The notes beneath the pieces are model-generated. The model was given only the letters and a program-made list of their open reading frames with translations, was not told where the DNA came from and did not search any database. The translations under genes were made by a program, and so were the position numbers. From assembly GCF_004358025.1 (NCBI RefSeq), contig NZ_SMTL01000003.1, positions 62,001-126,000 of the forward strand: a stretch of 64,000 bases of DNA. Direction: 5' to 3'. This stretch comes from Rhizobium deserti. Its GTDB lineage: Bacteria; Pseudomonadota; Alphaproteobacteria; Rhizobiales; Rhizobiaceae. Each line of letters starts with the position of its first letter. The first letter of the stretch is position 1. Below are positions 39,709-48,888 of the stretch, piece after piece.

Positions 39709-40974
39709 TTACCCGTCGCCCAGCAGGATTTCGATCCTGCGGTTGGCTCCGCTGAGGGGATCGGCCGGAAGCTGGAGACGCCGGTCGGCAAAGCCAGAGA
39801 CCTGCTTCACTCGGTCTTCCTTCAGGCCGCCGCGCACCAGCATGTAATAGGCCGCATGGGCTCGCGACATGGACAATCCCCAATTGTCGCCCGAGCTTCC
39901 CTTGTAAGGGCGGCCGTCGGTATGGCCGCGGATGATCACCGAGCCCTGGCGTTGCGCAAGAACCTTGCCGATCTTCTCCATTGCCAGAACCAGGTCCTTG
40001 TTCGGAAGCGCCGATCCGACGCCGAACATCGACGTGTTCGCCTCGTCCGAAACGGTGACAAGGACGCCTCCTTCAGCCGGCTGGACGACAATGCCTTCCG
40101 CCAGCTTGCCTGCAATGCCGGACACTTGCTCCTGAATTTCCTTTTGCAGCTTCTCCGCTTCCTGGGCGCGCGCTTCCTGAGCTTTGGCGCTCTCGGTCGC
40201 GGTCTTGTCCTTGGTGCTCGGAGATACCGACGCCATCGCCGTTTCCTTGCCGGCTGCGGCTTTGCTGTCCTTGCTCACCGCCTGGTCCTGCGTCTTCACG
40301 TCGGCGGGGACTGGATTTTCAGCGGCTGGACGGGAGAAGGCGCTCGCCTGCTGTCCTGGCAGGCTGCTATCTTCGCTCAGCTTGGCCTCACCCTTTGCGG
40401 GCGTATCGAGCTGCTTGCTCCAGAAATCCGGATCGAAGGGATCCCGATAGGCCTCTCCTCCGTCGGCGCCAGTCGCGGGTCCCGACGTGCTTGCGCCGCC
40501 CTCACCCTTGGTGCTGACATTGACCTGCTGGCCAACCTCCTGGGCAATGTTGGCGAGCACGGAATATGGGTTCTTGAAGAGGTCCGATTCCGAATAGTTC
40601 ATGTCGTCGCCGGATGCGGAGATCGAGTCTCCGTCAAGGCCGGCCTTGCCGCCGCCCACCTTGTCGTTTTCGACATTCGACTTCTGGTCGGTCGATTCAC
40701 CCTGCGCCTGGTCGGCCGGCTTCTTGATGCCCTTGGAGGAAGGCGTGTCGTCGGACAAGGGGACTGGATTGAAATAGCTGGCCAGCGAAGCCTTGGTTTC
40801 TTCGTTGGAGGCATTGACGAGCCACATGACGAGGAAGAATGCCATCATTGCCGTCATGAAGTCGGCAAACGCGATCTTCCAGGCTCCGCCGTGATGGCTG
40901 TCGTGATCGCCTCTGTGCCGCTTGACGATGATGATTTCGTTTTTGCCGTGGTGATGGTTTTCGGCTTCGCTCAT
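39709..40974 (-). CDS. motB: Flagellar stator protein MotB
   Basis: A 421-residue inner-membrane protein. TM helix at about residues 30-52 has the proton-carrying Asp in the [20 protein letters not shown] segment. A long disordered periplasmic linker (about 60-270) is followed by an OmpA-like peptidoglycan-binding domain ([23 protein letters not shown]). The linker is longer than in enteric MotB, as in other rhizobia. It overlaps the FliH-like gene by 4 bases. MotA is encoded separately at 58.1 kb. Confidence 0.95.
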   Translation of the reverse strand: MSEAENHHHGKNEIIIVKRHRGDHDSHHGGAWKIAFADFMTAMMAFFLVMWLVNASNEETKASLASYFNPVPLSDDTPSSKGIKKPADQAQGESTDQKSNVENDKVGGGKAGLDGDSISASGDDMNYSESDLFKNPYSVLANIAQEVGQQVNVSTKGEGGASTSGPATGADGGEAYRDPFDPDFWSKQLDTPAKGEAKLSEDSSLPGQQASAFSRPAAENPVPADVKTQDQAVSKDSKAAAGKETAMASVSPSTKDKTATESAKAQEARAQEAEKLQKEIQEQVSGIAGKLAEGIVVQPAEGGVLVTVSDEANTSMFGVGSALPNKDLVLAMEKIGKVLAQRQGSVIIRGHTDGRPYKGSSGDNWGLSMSRAHAAYYMLVRGGLKEDRVKQVSGFADRRLQLPADPLSGANRRIEILLGDG

Positions 40975-41612
40975 GCCAGAACCCTCTCAAGTTCGGCTGC
41001 GAAAGCCGAAAGCCGCGTAACAAGGAGAGAATCGCCCATCTCGACCCGGAGATCGGGTGCCTCGGATGGATTGAATTCAATGGCGGCACCCGCCTCTTCG
41101 AGTTTTTCCCGAAGGAGATCACAAAGACGCTCCGGCCCCGTGACCCTGATCTGTTCCAACACTTCCTTTGCAAGCATCGGCTTTAGCTGCTCGGCCAGTT
41201 CCTCGACCGCCTTGCGATCGAGCTCTTGCTTGATCACCGGCATCAGGAGACGGGTGGTGGCATCCGCCAGCTCGGCGCTGATCTGGTTTGCTAGTTCCGG
41301 AAGAGCCTTGGCGAGGTAATCGGCTAGGCCGCCCTCAAACTGCTCGCGCTGGGCTTCGATCTCGGCCTCATGCGTTTGCTGCAGTTCCGCCAGAGCCTCG
41401 GCATGGACAGCCGTTAGGCTTTCGGTCGCGGTGCTATATCCTTCGTCATAAGCCTGCTGGCGCTCCGCTTCGAGGTCGATCTGCTCGACAAAGGATTCCA
41501 GGGCTGGAAAATCAGGGGCCATGTCCACATGCGACGAGGTTTCGAACAGCACTTCTACTGGTGCGGCTTCGGCACCGAAGTCCCTCAGATATTTCGCAAG
41601 TGGGGAATTCAT
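40971..41612 (-). CDS. FliH-like protein of the export ATPase complex
   Basis: A 213-residue acidic soluble protein. The ATG at 41612 (GGAG upstream) is chosen over an open frame to 41828. After a short N-terminal part comes a long Glu/Gln/Ala-rich helix (about 40-90: [29 protein letters not shown]), then a helical C-terminal domain. This matches the layout of FliH/YscL, the stator-like regulator of FliI. No other FliH gene is visible, although fliI is present at 55.7 kb. It is first gene of the motB-motC-fliK transcript. Confidence 0.6.
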   Translation of the reverse strand: MNSPLAKYLRDFGAEAAPVEVLFETSSHVDMAPDFPALESFVEQIDLEAERQQAYDEGYSTATESLTAVHAEALAELQQTHEAEIEAQREQFEGGLADYLAKALPELANQISAELADATTRLLMPVIKQELDRKAVEELAEQLKPMLAKEVLEQIRVTGPERLCDLLREKLEEAGAAIEFNPSEAPDLRVEMGDSLLVTRLSAFAAELERVLA

Positions 41613-41651
41613 TACGCACTCCATCAACGTCATCTGCGGCAACCGCAGCGC

Positions 41652-41665
41652 CTTGCATCTCTCGT
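41652..41665 (-). promoter_or_regulatory. Weak variant of the shared flagellar motif upstream of the motB operon
   Basis: On the coding strand it reads ACGAGAGATGCAAG, ending 40 bases before the FliH-like start. It keeps GCAAG of the CACGCAAG core at the same distance as in flgE and flgB. The match is partial and may be chance. Confidence 0.25.
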
Positions 41666-41836
41666 CCCTGACAAGCCACTGTCCGTTTCCAAACAGCGCC
41701 CAAGAGGGACGACGCAGAGGCATTCGGCCAAGGAATATCCCCGAAGTTAGGCAGTCAAACTTGTGCGAGGATGATGCTCGCCGAAGCCGGAGAAAAAGCC
41801 GATCCATCCGACAGAACAACGTCTTCAAAAGCGAAC

Positions 41837-41861
41837 GGCCGCGCTGGATAAGCGCGGCCGA
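41837..41861 (-). terminator. Terminator after the minus-strand flagellin
   Basis: A perfect 10-base stem CGGCCGCGCT/AGCGCGGCCG with a 5-base loop starts 27 bases past the flagellin stop. On the minus strand it is followed by TTCGCTTTTG. It isolates the flagellin message from the motB operon promoter. Confidence 0.75.
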
Positions 41862-41887
41862 ACATATGTTGCGGAGAGACCGATCTC

Positions 41888-42763
41888 TTACTGCTGGAAG
41901 AGCGAGAGGATGTTTTCTGCGCTGGAGTTGGCGATCGACAGCGACTGGATGGCGAGCTGCTGCTGGGTCTGCAGGGCAGAGAGCTTGGCAGATTCTTCTT
42001 CCATGTCGGCGTCGACAAGGCGGCTGACACCTTCTTCGATCGCGTCGGAAAGGGTCGCTGCATAGGCCGTCTGCAGATCGATACGCGTCGTCAGTGCGCC
42101 GAGGGCGGCGCCAGCATCCGTGAGGCTGGACAGGGCCGTTTCGACAACCGTCAGGTAATCGTCAAGCTCGTCGTCCGTGGTTGCGGCGGTCAGTGCGATA
42201 TCCATGACATCGCCGAGAAGGCCACCGGTTCCGACGCCGTCGTCGATCGTGTCGAACAGGGCGTTGGATGCAATGTCGTAGCTTGCGGTGGTGACAGCAA
42301 CGCCATCTTCCGTGCGGATGAAGCCATCGACAACCGTTCCGATAGTCTGGTCGCCGGCAACCATCCAGTTCTCGCCGCTAAAGGACGCGCCCTGGGCGAT
42401 CGACGAAAGCTGTTCCTGCAGCTTCGTGATTTCGAGCTGGATCTGCTCCTTGTCGGTCGAATCTTCGTTGGCGGTAACAAGCTTTGCCTTGATTTCGTCG
42501 ACAACGTTGATGGCGCTTTCCATCGTCGAATAGGCCGTATCAACCTTTGCAGCACCGACGCCAAGTGCGTCGGACGCGGCCATGAGAGCCTTGTTGTCGG
42601 AATTCATCGTGGTCGAGATCGACCAGTAGGCGACGTTATCGGCAGCTTCGGACACGCGGTAACCAGAGGAAACACGGTTCTGAGCTTGCTCCAAGTTGTC
42701 GTTGATGCTGCGCAGCGTTTGCAGAGCAGAATTTGCGGCGACGTTGGTCAAGATACTGGTCAT
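41888..42763 (-). CDS. Flagellin
   Basis: A short rhizobial flagellin of 291 residues, starting MTSILTNVAANSALQTLRSI. It has the conserved D0/D1 N-terminal helix (RVSSGYRVSEAADNVAYWSI) and C-terminal helix (LSALQTQQQLAIQSLSIANS), with only a small variable centre. It is one of four flagellins in the window and is transcribed opposite to the pair at 45.4-47.5 kb. A CtrA-type box lies about 130 bases upstream of the ATG. The product is exported through the hook and polymerises into the filament. Confidence 0.95.
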   Translation of the reverse strand: MTSILTNVAANSALQTLRSINDNLEQAQNRVSSGYRVSEAADNVAYWSISTTMNSDNKALMAASDALGVGAAKVDTAYSTMESAINVVDEIKAKLVTANEDSTDKEQIQLEITKLQEQLSSIAQGASFSGENWMVAGDQTIGTVVDGFIRTEDGVAVTTASYDIASNALFDTIDDGVGTGGLLGDVMDIALTAATTDDELDDYLTVVETALSSLTDAGAALGALTTRIDLQTAYAATLSDAIEEGVSRLVDADMEEESAKLSALQTQQQLAIQSLSIANSSAENILSLFQQ

Positions 42764-43143
42764 GAAAAGTGCCCCTTATGGCGTTTAATGGGAGGGCATT
42801 CCGGGTTCTCCGGTAACGACGATCAGCCTCATGCCTGCTGCGCCGCTGTCGCTCAGCCCGTCGTTTCGATGGCTGTATAAAATCATTTTATGGTTAACGG
42901 AGGGTTAAGTAGAGGCAAAGAGTTAACGCCTCTGGCGAGTTTTTTACATTTCGAAAAGGAATCCATACCTTCCTAGATATAAGCCTGTTTTTAAATGGTT
43001 TTTTGCTTAAATCTTTGGCTTCAAGCACGGTTTCCCAGGTGTTCGGGCAAGCTAATCACCCACCCGCACCATCAAATTTGGTCTTCGCAGGAGCCCCGAT
43101 TTAGATGCGGAGACCTCGTAGAGCGAATCGCATGCTTCACGCT
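42764..43143. other. Intergenic region with flagellin promoter
   Basis: 380 bases without a credible gene, AT-richer than its surroundings. It holds the leader and promoter of the minus-strand flagellin, including the CtrA-type box at 42892-42908. Its right half is the 3' side of the glycosyltransferase gene; no clear terminator hairpin is seen there. Confidence 0.6.
42892..42908 (-). promoter_or_regulatory. CtrA-type box upstream of flagellin
   Basis: On the coding strand it reads TTAACCCTCCGTTAACC, i.e. TTAA-N7-TTAA, the full CtrA consensus spacing. It ends 128 bases before the ATG. The same element with one changed spacer base stands before the fourth flagellin at a similar distance (53891-53907). 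A further TTAAC half lies at about 42932. Confidence 0.6.
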
Positions 43144-45066
43144 TCAGCGGGACAAAAACGCTTCCTTGCGTGCGGGGAGTGCCGGCACATCGAAGTGATC
43201 CGGCTCAAGCCCCGCCTTGGCGCGCTCGACCATCGTGCGGAAAGCTGTCTCCAGGTGCTGGCGGAAGCGATCCGCATCGAAGAGCGGGCTGACGAAGCGA
43301 TTAGCCTCAATCTTTTGCCGGAAGGCGTCGAGCTCGCCGCGGTTTCCGTAAAGATGCACCGCCCGGTCGATGTAGCCATCGATCGTCGTAGCAACCAGTT
43401 CCGGAACCCCGACTGCGGTCAGCAGGCTCTCGCTGACGCGCGAAGCGAAGTTTGTTCCCTTGACCGCAAGCACAGGAAGCCCTGCCCAAAGCTGTTCGGA
43501 CGTGGTCGTGTGTCCATTATAGGGAAAGGTGTCGAGCCCGAGATCCGCGGCAGGAATACGATTGATATGAAGCTGGAAATCCACCTTGCGCATGAAGAAG
43601 ACGCGGCTTGCAGAAATCCCGCTGTCGACAAACTTCTTGCGCAGGAATGCCTGGCTCTCGTCGCTGTGATGAAGCAGCGCCATGACGCTGCCGGGCGTAC
43701 GCTTCAGGATTTTGACCCAAGCCTTGATGGCCTCAAGCGAAATTTTCCGGCTGGCATTGAAGGATGCAAACACGAAGGCGTCCTCAGGCAGCCCCAGTTC
43801 CTTGCGTGACGCGGGGACCGGAAGCGGCCGATTGATTGGGTCGTTTGGCTGGTAGCTGTCCGGTAACCGGCAGAATTTCTCTCGATAGAACGGGGCGGAG
43901 GACATGGGCAGCACGATCGGGTCACCGATTGCATAGTCGAGGTCGACATTGGTGACAGGGCCCGGGAAGCCGAGCCAAGTCACCTGGATCGGCGCGAGCG
44001 CCATGTTGAACAGTATGGTGCGGTTGCCGTTGGTATGGCCCTTGAGGTCAACGAGGATGTCGATCTCGCGACGGCGGATTTCCTCGGCGGCCTGCTGGTT
44101 GGTCATATCCAGGATGGTGACGACCTCGCCCCAGGCGTTCCGGTCCGCCTTGTTCTTTTGCAGCAGTTCCGGCTTGGTGTGGCAGAACAGCGTGACGTCG
44201 AACTGGCTGCGATCATGGAGCTCCAGAACCTGACGGAGCAGCTTCATCGTCGCGTGCAGGTCAAACAGATCCGAAGATACGTATCCGATCCGGATCTTGT
44301 TCCCCCAATTGTGCGGCCTGGCGCGGCGCAATTGAGTTACCGCTGGATCAAAGGGAGGCGTATTGCCCTGCGCCAGAACATTGATCCGCTCTTCTCCATT
44401 CCAGTTGATGTTGAAGAAGGGAGAGTCATTGCGCAGGAAGTCGGTCTCGCCGCTGGCAATGGCTTTCTCAATAAGAGGCTGCTGGCGCTCGATGACATCG
44501 AACTTGTTATGCTCGCGGCAGAAGGTCAGGTAAACGAGCCTCACCCGATTGTCGTTCGGCAGCCGGCTGAGGAGAATACGGGCAGTTTCAATATCGGACG
44601 GCCGGAACACGTCCCAGCTGGCCAGAGCAATACGAACGCCGAGCTGCATATGCTCCAGCTTGTCGCTCTTCATCAGGATTTCCTTGAACACACCCGCAAT
44701 CTTCAGCTGGCGGCGTTCAAACATGATCGAGGCGATGACGAAGGCGACGTCGGGAGCCATGCGCAGCTTGGGCGGCAGCCTGCTGGAAAGTGCCAGGGCC
44801 TCGTCCTTGTTGCCGGCTGCGAAATGCAGCCGGATGCCTTCGATCAGATAATCGGATGCGGACTGGCCACCTTGATCGGATGCAAGCATGTATGCCTTTG
44901 CGGCCTCGGCCTTGAGACCAAGCTCATCCAGCGTCCTAGCAAGCAGGGCATAGGTCCTGGCGTCGGGGCTGATCTCCAGCAGGCGGTTGAGCGTCGCCAG
45001 CGCCTGAGTGTAATTGCCTGCTTTGAAGCTTGCCGATGCCGCTGGGTAAGAGATCTGAGGGTTCAA
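43144..45066 (-). CDS. TPR-containing O-GlcNAc-transferase-type (GT41) glycosyltransferase
   Basis: A 640-residue soluble protein. The N-terminal part (about 1-130) has TPR-like helices (ASFKAGNYTQALATLNRLLE). The C-terminal part (about 270-620) matches the OGT/SPINDLY catalytic region: IRIGYVSSDLFDLHAT with its active-site His, then DLKGHTNGNRTILF and APIQVTWLGFPG. FASFNASRKISLEAIKAW has the UDP-contacting Lys, and LDTFPYNGHTTTSEQLWAGL follows. The gene lies between flagellin genes, so modification of flagellin Ser/Thr is the obvious role, comparable to the TPR-GT flagellin modifier FlmG of Caulobacter. The sugar donor is unknown. Confidence 0.88.
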   Translation of the reverse strand: MNPQISYPAASASFKAGNYTQALATLNRLLEISPDARTYALLARTLDELGLKAEAAKAYMLASDQGGQSASDYLIEGIRLHFAAGNKDEALALSSRLPPKLRMAPDVAFVIASIMFERRQLKIAGVFKEILMKSDKLEHMQLGVRIALASWDVFRPSDIETARILLSRLPNDNRVRLVYLTFCREHNKFDVIERQQPLIEKAIASGETDFLRNDSPFFNINWNGEERINVLAQGNTPPFDPAVTQLRRARPHNWGNKIRIGYVSSDLFDLHATMKLLRQVLELHDRSQFDVTLFCHTKPELLQKNKADRNAWGEVVTILDMTNQQAAEEIRRREIDILVDLKGHTNGNRTILFNMALAPIQVTWLGFPGPVTNVDLDYAIGDPIVLPMSSAPFYREKFCRLPDSYQPNDPINRPLPVPASRKELGLPEDAFVFASFNASRKISLEAIKAWVKILKRTPGSVMALLHHSDESQAFLRKKFVDSGISASRVFFMRKVDFQLHINRIPAADLGLDTFPYNGHTTTSEQLWAGLPVLAVKGTNFASRVSESLLTAVGVPELVATTIDGYIDRAVHLYGNRGELDAFRQKIEANRFVSPLFDADRFRQHLETAFRTMVERAKAGLEPDHFDVPALPARKEAFLSR

Positions 45067-45428
45067 AGCCTGCTCCGTCTGGTGTTCCGAGCCGGTGTCC
45101 GCGCGGACAACGAGGTGGATCGAAATGGGTTAGATTCATTTTCGCTGATGAAGCTTGCATGGGGCGGGATTGGCGGATGCAGGGCTCTCCTCAGCGGTCT
45201 TGAATGATGCGGAATTTCTTTACGTTTTTAAGTCGTTAACCACGCTGGAAGCTGTCCTGGCGGAAGCCTCAAATTTAAGACCTTGGCAAGGAATGGATGC
45301 GAGATTGAGCCTCAGATGATGGGCTTGGGCCGGTAGGAACAAGGGGCATGACGCCGGACCATCATCGACCGGCGACATAACCAAATCCGGTATGTCCTCC
45401 TTTTGTACAGAGTCTCAGGGGACACCAA
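45067..45428. other. Divergent promoter region between glycosyltransferase and flagellin genes
   Basis: 362 bases with no credible gene. It holds the leaders of both divergent genes. A TTAA-N4-TTAAC sequence near 45232 has the wrong spacing for a CtrA box. CTTGCATGGGG at 45156-45166 weakly recalls the shared CACGCAAG motif, facing the glycosyltransferase. The flagellin ribosome-binding site is in CTCAGGGGACACC. Confidence 0.5.
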
Positions 45429-46301
45429 ATGACTAGCATCAACTTCAACTCGTCTGCTTCTGCTGCACTTCAGACGCTGAACACCATCAACAAGAGCCTC
45501 GAACAGACGCAGAACAGCGTGTCTTCCGGCTATAAGGTCAGCAAGGCTTCGGACAACGTCGCTTACTGGTCGATCTCGACCACGATGAATTCCGACAACA
45601 AGGCCCTCAACGCAGCTTCCGACGCCCTCGGCGTTGGCGCCGCCAAGGTGGATACCGCCTACGCCGCCATGGAAAGCGCCATCGACGTCGTCAACGAGAT
45701 CAAGTCCAAGCTGGTAACGGCAACGGAAACCTCAACCGACAAGGACCAGATCCAGCTCGAAATCGACAAGCTGCAGGAACAGCTTTCCTCGATCGCCCAG
45801 GGCGCTTCGTTCAGCGGCGAAAACTGGATGGTTTCCGGCGACCAGACGGTCGGCACTGTTGTCGACGGCTTCGTCCGCGCTGACGACGCTGTTTCCGTAA
45901 CCACCGCAACCTACGACATCCCGACCTACGCTCTGTTCGACAGCGTCGACGCCGGCGTCGGCACCGGTGGCATCCTCGGCGACGTCATGGACATCGACCT
46001 GACGACCATTGCTTCCAATGACGACATTGCCGAACTTCTGACCACGGTCGAAACGGCTCTCGCCACCATGACCATCGGCGGCGGCGCACTCGGCGCTCTG
46101 ACGACACGTATCGACCTTCAGACGGACTATGCTTCCAAGCTGTCCGGCGCGATCGAAGAAGGCGTAAGCCGCCTTGTCGACGCCGACATGGAAGAAGAAT
46201 CTGCCAAGCTGTCTGCCCTGCAGACCCAGCAGCAGCTCGCCATCCAGTCGCTGTCGATCGCTAACTCCAGCTCGCAGAACATCATGCGTCTGTTCCAGTA
46301 A
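45429..46301 (+). CDS. Flagellin
   Basis: A 290-residue flagellin, starting MTSINFNSSASAALQTLNTI. It has the conserved termini (NSVSSGYKVSKASDNVAYWS and LSALQTQQQLAIQSLSIANS) and a short centre. Its DNA is nearly identical to the next flagellin over 45669-46003 and again over the last 110 bases, while the 5' end differs. A strong terminator follows. Expression is likely high: codon use is strongly biased to NNC. Confidence 0.95.
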   Translation: MTSINFNSSASAALQTLNTINKSLEQTQNSVSSGYKVSKASDNVAYWSISTTMNSDNKALNAASDALGVGAAKVDTAYAAMESAIDVVNEIKSKLVTATETSTDKDQIQLEIDKLQEQLSSIAQGASFSGENWMVSGDQTVGTVVDGFVRADDAVSVTTATYDIPTYALFDSVDAGVGTGGILGDVMDIDLTTIASNDDIAELLTTVETALATMTIGGGALGALTTRIDLQTDYASKLSGAIEEGVSRLVDADMEEESAKLSALQTQQQLAIQSLSIANSSSQNIMRLFQ

Positions 46302-46340
46302 GGATCAGATACCAACCGAGTATTCGGTTTCAGCAACGAG

Positions 46341-46365
46341 AGCCCCGGCATTGCCGGGGCTTTTT
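46341..46365 (+). terminator. Rho-independent terminator after flagellin
   Basis: A 9-pair stem AGCCCCGGC/GCCGGGGCT with a 3-base loop, followed by TTTT, 39 bases past the stop. It separates the two plus-strand flagellin genes into independent transcripts. Confidence 0.92.
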
Positions 46366-46580
46366 GCGTTCATGCTTCCGCGGCCGAAGAAAAAATTGCA
46401 GACTTGGCATCAAAACCGTCCGCCTTTGGACTTCATTAACGTTAATGGTGTTTTCTATCAACATCTAAGCGGCGGGCCGGAATAGTAGTGGGTTACTTCC
46501 GACCGGCATGATGCTCTCACGCCGCTTTCCGGTGTTCCGGAATGTCCCCTCACCAGTATCTTTTTTCTAGGGGTTTAGTA

Positions 46581-47453
46581 ATGACGAGTATCCTGACGAA
46601 CTTCGCAGCTAATTCTGCACTCCAGACGCTGAGCAGCATCAACAACAATCTTGAAGAAACCCAGAACCGCGTATCCTCCGGCTACAAGGTTAGCGAAGCT
46701 TCCGACAACGTTGCTTACTGGTCGATCTCGACCACGATGAATTCCGACAACAAGGCACTCACCGCAGCTGCAGACGCCCTCGGCGTCGGCGCAGCCAAGG
46801 TCGACACCGCGTACTCCGCCATGGAAAGCGCTATCGACGTCGTCAACGAGATCAAGTCCAAGCTGGTAACGGCAACGGAAACCTCGACCGACAAGGACCA
46901 GATCCAGCTCGAAATCGACAAGCTGCAGGAACAGCTTTCCTCGATCTCCCAGGGCGCTTCGTTCAGCGGCGAAAACTGGATGGTTTCCGGCGACCAGACG
47001 GTCGGCACCGTTGTCGACGGCTTCGTCCGCGCTGACGACGCCGTTTCCGTAACGACCGCCAGCTATGACATCCCGACCTACGCTCTGTTCGACAGCGTCG
47101 ACGCCGGCGTCGGCACCGGTGGCATCCTCGGCGACGTCATGGACATCGACCTGACTGCCATCGCCACGACGGATGAAATCGCTGACCTTCTGAGCACGGT
47201 TGAAACGGCTTTGGCCAGCATGACCATCGGTGGTGCTGCTCTCGGCGCACTGACCACGCGTATCGATCTGCAGACGGATTATGCCGGCAAGCTGTCCGAC
47301 GCGATCGAAGAAGGTGTCAGCCGCCTTGTCGACGCCGACATGGAAGAAGAATCTGCCAAGCTGTCTGCCCTGCAGACCCAGCAGCAGCTCGCCATCCAGT
47401 CGCTGTCGATTGCCAACTCCAGCTCGCAGAACCTGATGACGCTGTTCCAGTAA
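46581..47453 (+). CDS. Flagellin
   Basis: A 290-residue flagellin starting MTSILTNFAANSALQTLSSI; the ATG at 46581 with AGGGG upstream is preferred to an open frame from 46542. It resembles the minus-strand flagellin at its N-terminus but shares its centre and C-terminus almost base for base with the preceding gene. It has its own promoter region (about 215 bases after the upstream terminator) and its own terminator. Confidence 0.95.
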   Translation: MTSILTNFAANSALQTLSSINNNLEETQNRVSSGYKVSEASDNVAYWSISTTMNSDNKALTAAADALGVGAAKVDTAYSAMESAIDVVNEIKSKLVTATETSTDKDQIQLEIDKLQEQLSSISQGASFSGENWMVSGDQTVGTVVDGFVRADDAVSVTTASYDIPTYALFDSVDAGVGTGGILGDVMDIDLTAIATTDEIADLLSTVETALASMTIGGAALGALTTRIDLQTDYAGKLSDAIEEGVSRLVDADMEEESAKLSALQTQQQLAIQSLSIANSSSQNLMTLFQ

Positions 47454-47480
47454 GAACAGCTGATACGGAGCAAGACTTCA

Positions 47481-47507
47481 GGGATCGCGCCACGGCGCGG
47501 TCCCTTT
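47481..47507. terminator. Terminator between converging flagellin and fliP
   Basis: GGGATCGCGC/GCGCGGTCCC, a 10-pair stem with one T-G pair and a 4-base loop, followed by TTTCCGTTT on the plus strand. It lies 27 bases after the flagellin stop and 15 bases before the converging fliP stop. Confidence 0.8.
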
Positions 47508-47521
47508 CCGTTTGATGCGGG

Positions 47522-48256
47522 TTAAACGAAAGAGCGAACAAGAGATCCGACCAGCAGGTTCCAGCCGTCGATCAGCACGAAGAAGAGGATCTTGAACGGC
47601 AGGGAAATCGATGTCGGGGGCAACATCATCATGCCCATCGACATGGTGATGCTGGCAACGATCATGTCGATCACCAGAAACGGCAGAACGATGAGAAAGC
47701 CGATCTCGAAGCCACGGCGGATCTCCGACAACATGAAGGCCGGAACCAGGATGCGGTAATCGGTCTGCGCTCCCAGCGTCACCGTCTGGCCCCGCTCGCG
47801 TGCGATATCGACGAAAAGGGCAACGTCCTTGTCCCGCACATTGGCAATCATGAATTCGCGAAACGGCTGCGCTATCCTTTGCACCGCCTCTGCCTCGTCG
47901 ATCTGGTTTTGCAGAAGAGGTTGGGCGCCCTGCTGCCAGGCCCGATCCATGGTCGGAGCCATGACATAGAAAGTCATGAACAAAGCCATGCTGGTGAGGA
48001 TCATGTTCGACGGTGTCGTCGACAGTCCCATGCCGGATCGCAGGATCGAAAAGGCGATGATGAACCGCGGGAAGCTCGTCACCATGATCAGGATGCCGGG
48101 GGCTACCGACAGAACCGTCAGCAGGCCGAAGGTCCGTATGATCCAGGCGGAAACCGAACCGTTGACCGGCAGGTTCAAGAGGTCCGTTGCAGACTGTGCA
48201 TGTGCAGCTTCAGGCAGCACTGCAAGCAGAGCAACGACAAAAAGAAATCGCATCAT
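47522..48256 (-). CDS. fliP: Flagellar export gate protein FliP
   Basis: A 244-residue export-gate membrane protein with a cleavable N-terminal signal and four TM helices. The two family signatures are present: PGILIMVTSFPRFIIAFSIL in the first third and FVLIDGWNLLVGSLVRSF at the C-terminus, with PFLVIDMIVASITMSMGM between. It is last gene of the flgB operon and overlaps fliL by 4 bases. FliO is not recognisable in the window. Confidence 0.96.
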   Translation of the reverse strand: MMRFLFVVALLAVLPEAAHAQSATDLLNLPVNGSVSAWIIRTFGLLTVLSVAPGILIMVTSFPRFIIAFSILRSGMGLSTTPSNMILTSMALFMTFYVMAPTMDRAWQQGAQPLLQNQIDEAEAVQRIAQPFREFMIANVRDKDVALFVDIARERGQTVTLGAQTDYRILVPAFMLSEIRRGFEIGFLIVLPFLVIDMIVASITMSMGMMMLPPTSISLPFKILFFVLIDGWNLLVGSLVRSFV

Positions 48257-48759
48257 TCGATGACAAAGGTCCTGAATACTATATCAGCGACCTTGCCCTG
48301 CGACCTCAGCTTGGCTCGTTCCTTCAGATCATCCCGAAGATAACCGAACCCACGAGGACCTTGAATCTGCTGCAGTGACATGGTTCGCATATAAGCGAGT
48401 ATATCCTCCTGCACCGCCCCCGCCACTGCCTCATCGACGTTTTCACCGAAAATCAGTGAGATCTCCAGTCGCACCAGGCTGTCGGAAGGATAAGCCAGAT
48501 TGGCGATGATCGGATCGAGCAGCTTTACATGGATATTGGCAGCGCCACCATGCTCACCGCCCGCAGGTGCTGCGCCGTGACCTGCATCGGCCGATGCCGT
48601 ATGCGCATCTGCAGCCGGTGTAGCCGGTGCCGGAGCAATGATCTTGCCGACCACCCAGCCACCGCCGCCGCCGATCAGGGTCAACGCCGCCACCGCCGCT
48701 GCGGTTATCATCACCGAAGACTTCTTCTTAGCCGGCTCTGTCGTCAGGGTATCGGTCAT
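48253..48759 (-). CDS. fliL: Flagellar basal-body-associated protein FliL
   Basis: A 168-residue single-span membrane protein that supports the stator. TM helix is at about 16-38, then an Ala/Gly/His-rich linker and the periplasmic FliL domain (IHVKLLDPIIANLAYPSDS, VRLEISLIFGENVDE, LRDDLKERAKLRSQGKV). It overlaps fliP by 4 bases. A 129-base gap separates it from flgH, longer than other gaps in this operon. Confidence 0.93.
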   Translation of the reverse strand: MTDTLTTEPAKKKSSVMITAAAVAALTLIGGGGGWVVGKIIAPAPATPAADAHTASADAGHGAAPAGGEHGGAANIHVKLLDPIIANLAYPSDSLVRLEISLIFGENVDEAVAGAVQEDILAYMRTMSLQQIQGPRGFGYLRDDLKERAKLRSQGKVADIVFRTFVIE

Positions 48760-48888
48760 GAGACCAGACCTCCGTTTGGCATTTCAACACGCGCCAGATC
48801 GTCGCGGCGCGTTGAAGAACTGTGCAGTAACGTGAACCGGTGCCTCATCCGATGGGATGAATTGCCGGTTCGGAACGAGACGGGCCGC

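Noticed and set aside
43156..43172. CTTGCGTGCGGGG within the glycosyltransferase end, matching the core of the shared promoter motif
   Set aside because: It lies inside coding sequence with no gene start at the right distance downstream; chance match.
45229..45245. TTAAGTCGTTAACC before the plus-strand flagellin considered as a CtrA box
   Set aside because: The half sites are only 4 bases apart instead of 7, so it does not fit the consensus.
46440..46454. ATTAACGTTAAT upstream of the third flagellin considered as a CtrA box
   Set aside because: The TTAA halves have the wrong spacing; only a short palindrome remains.
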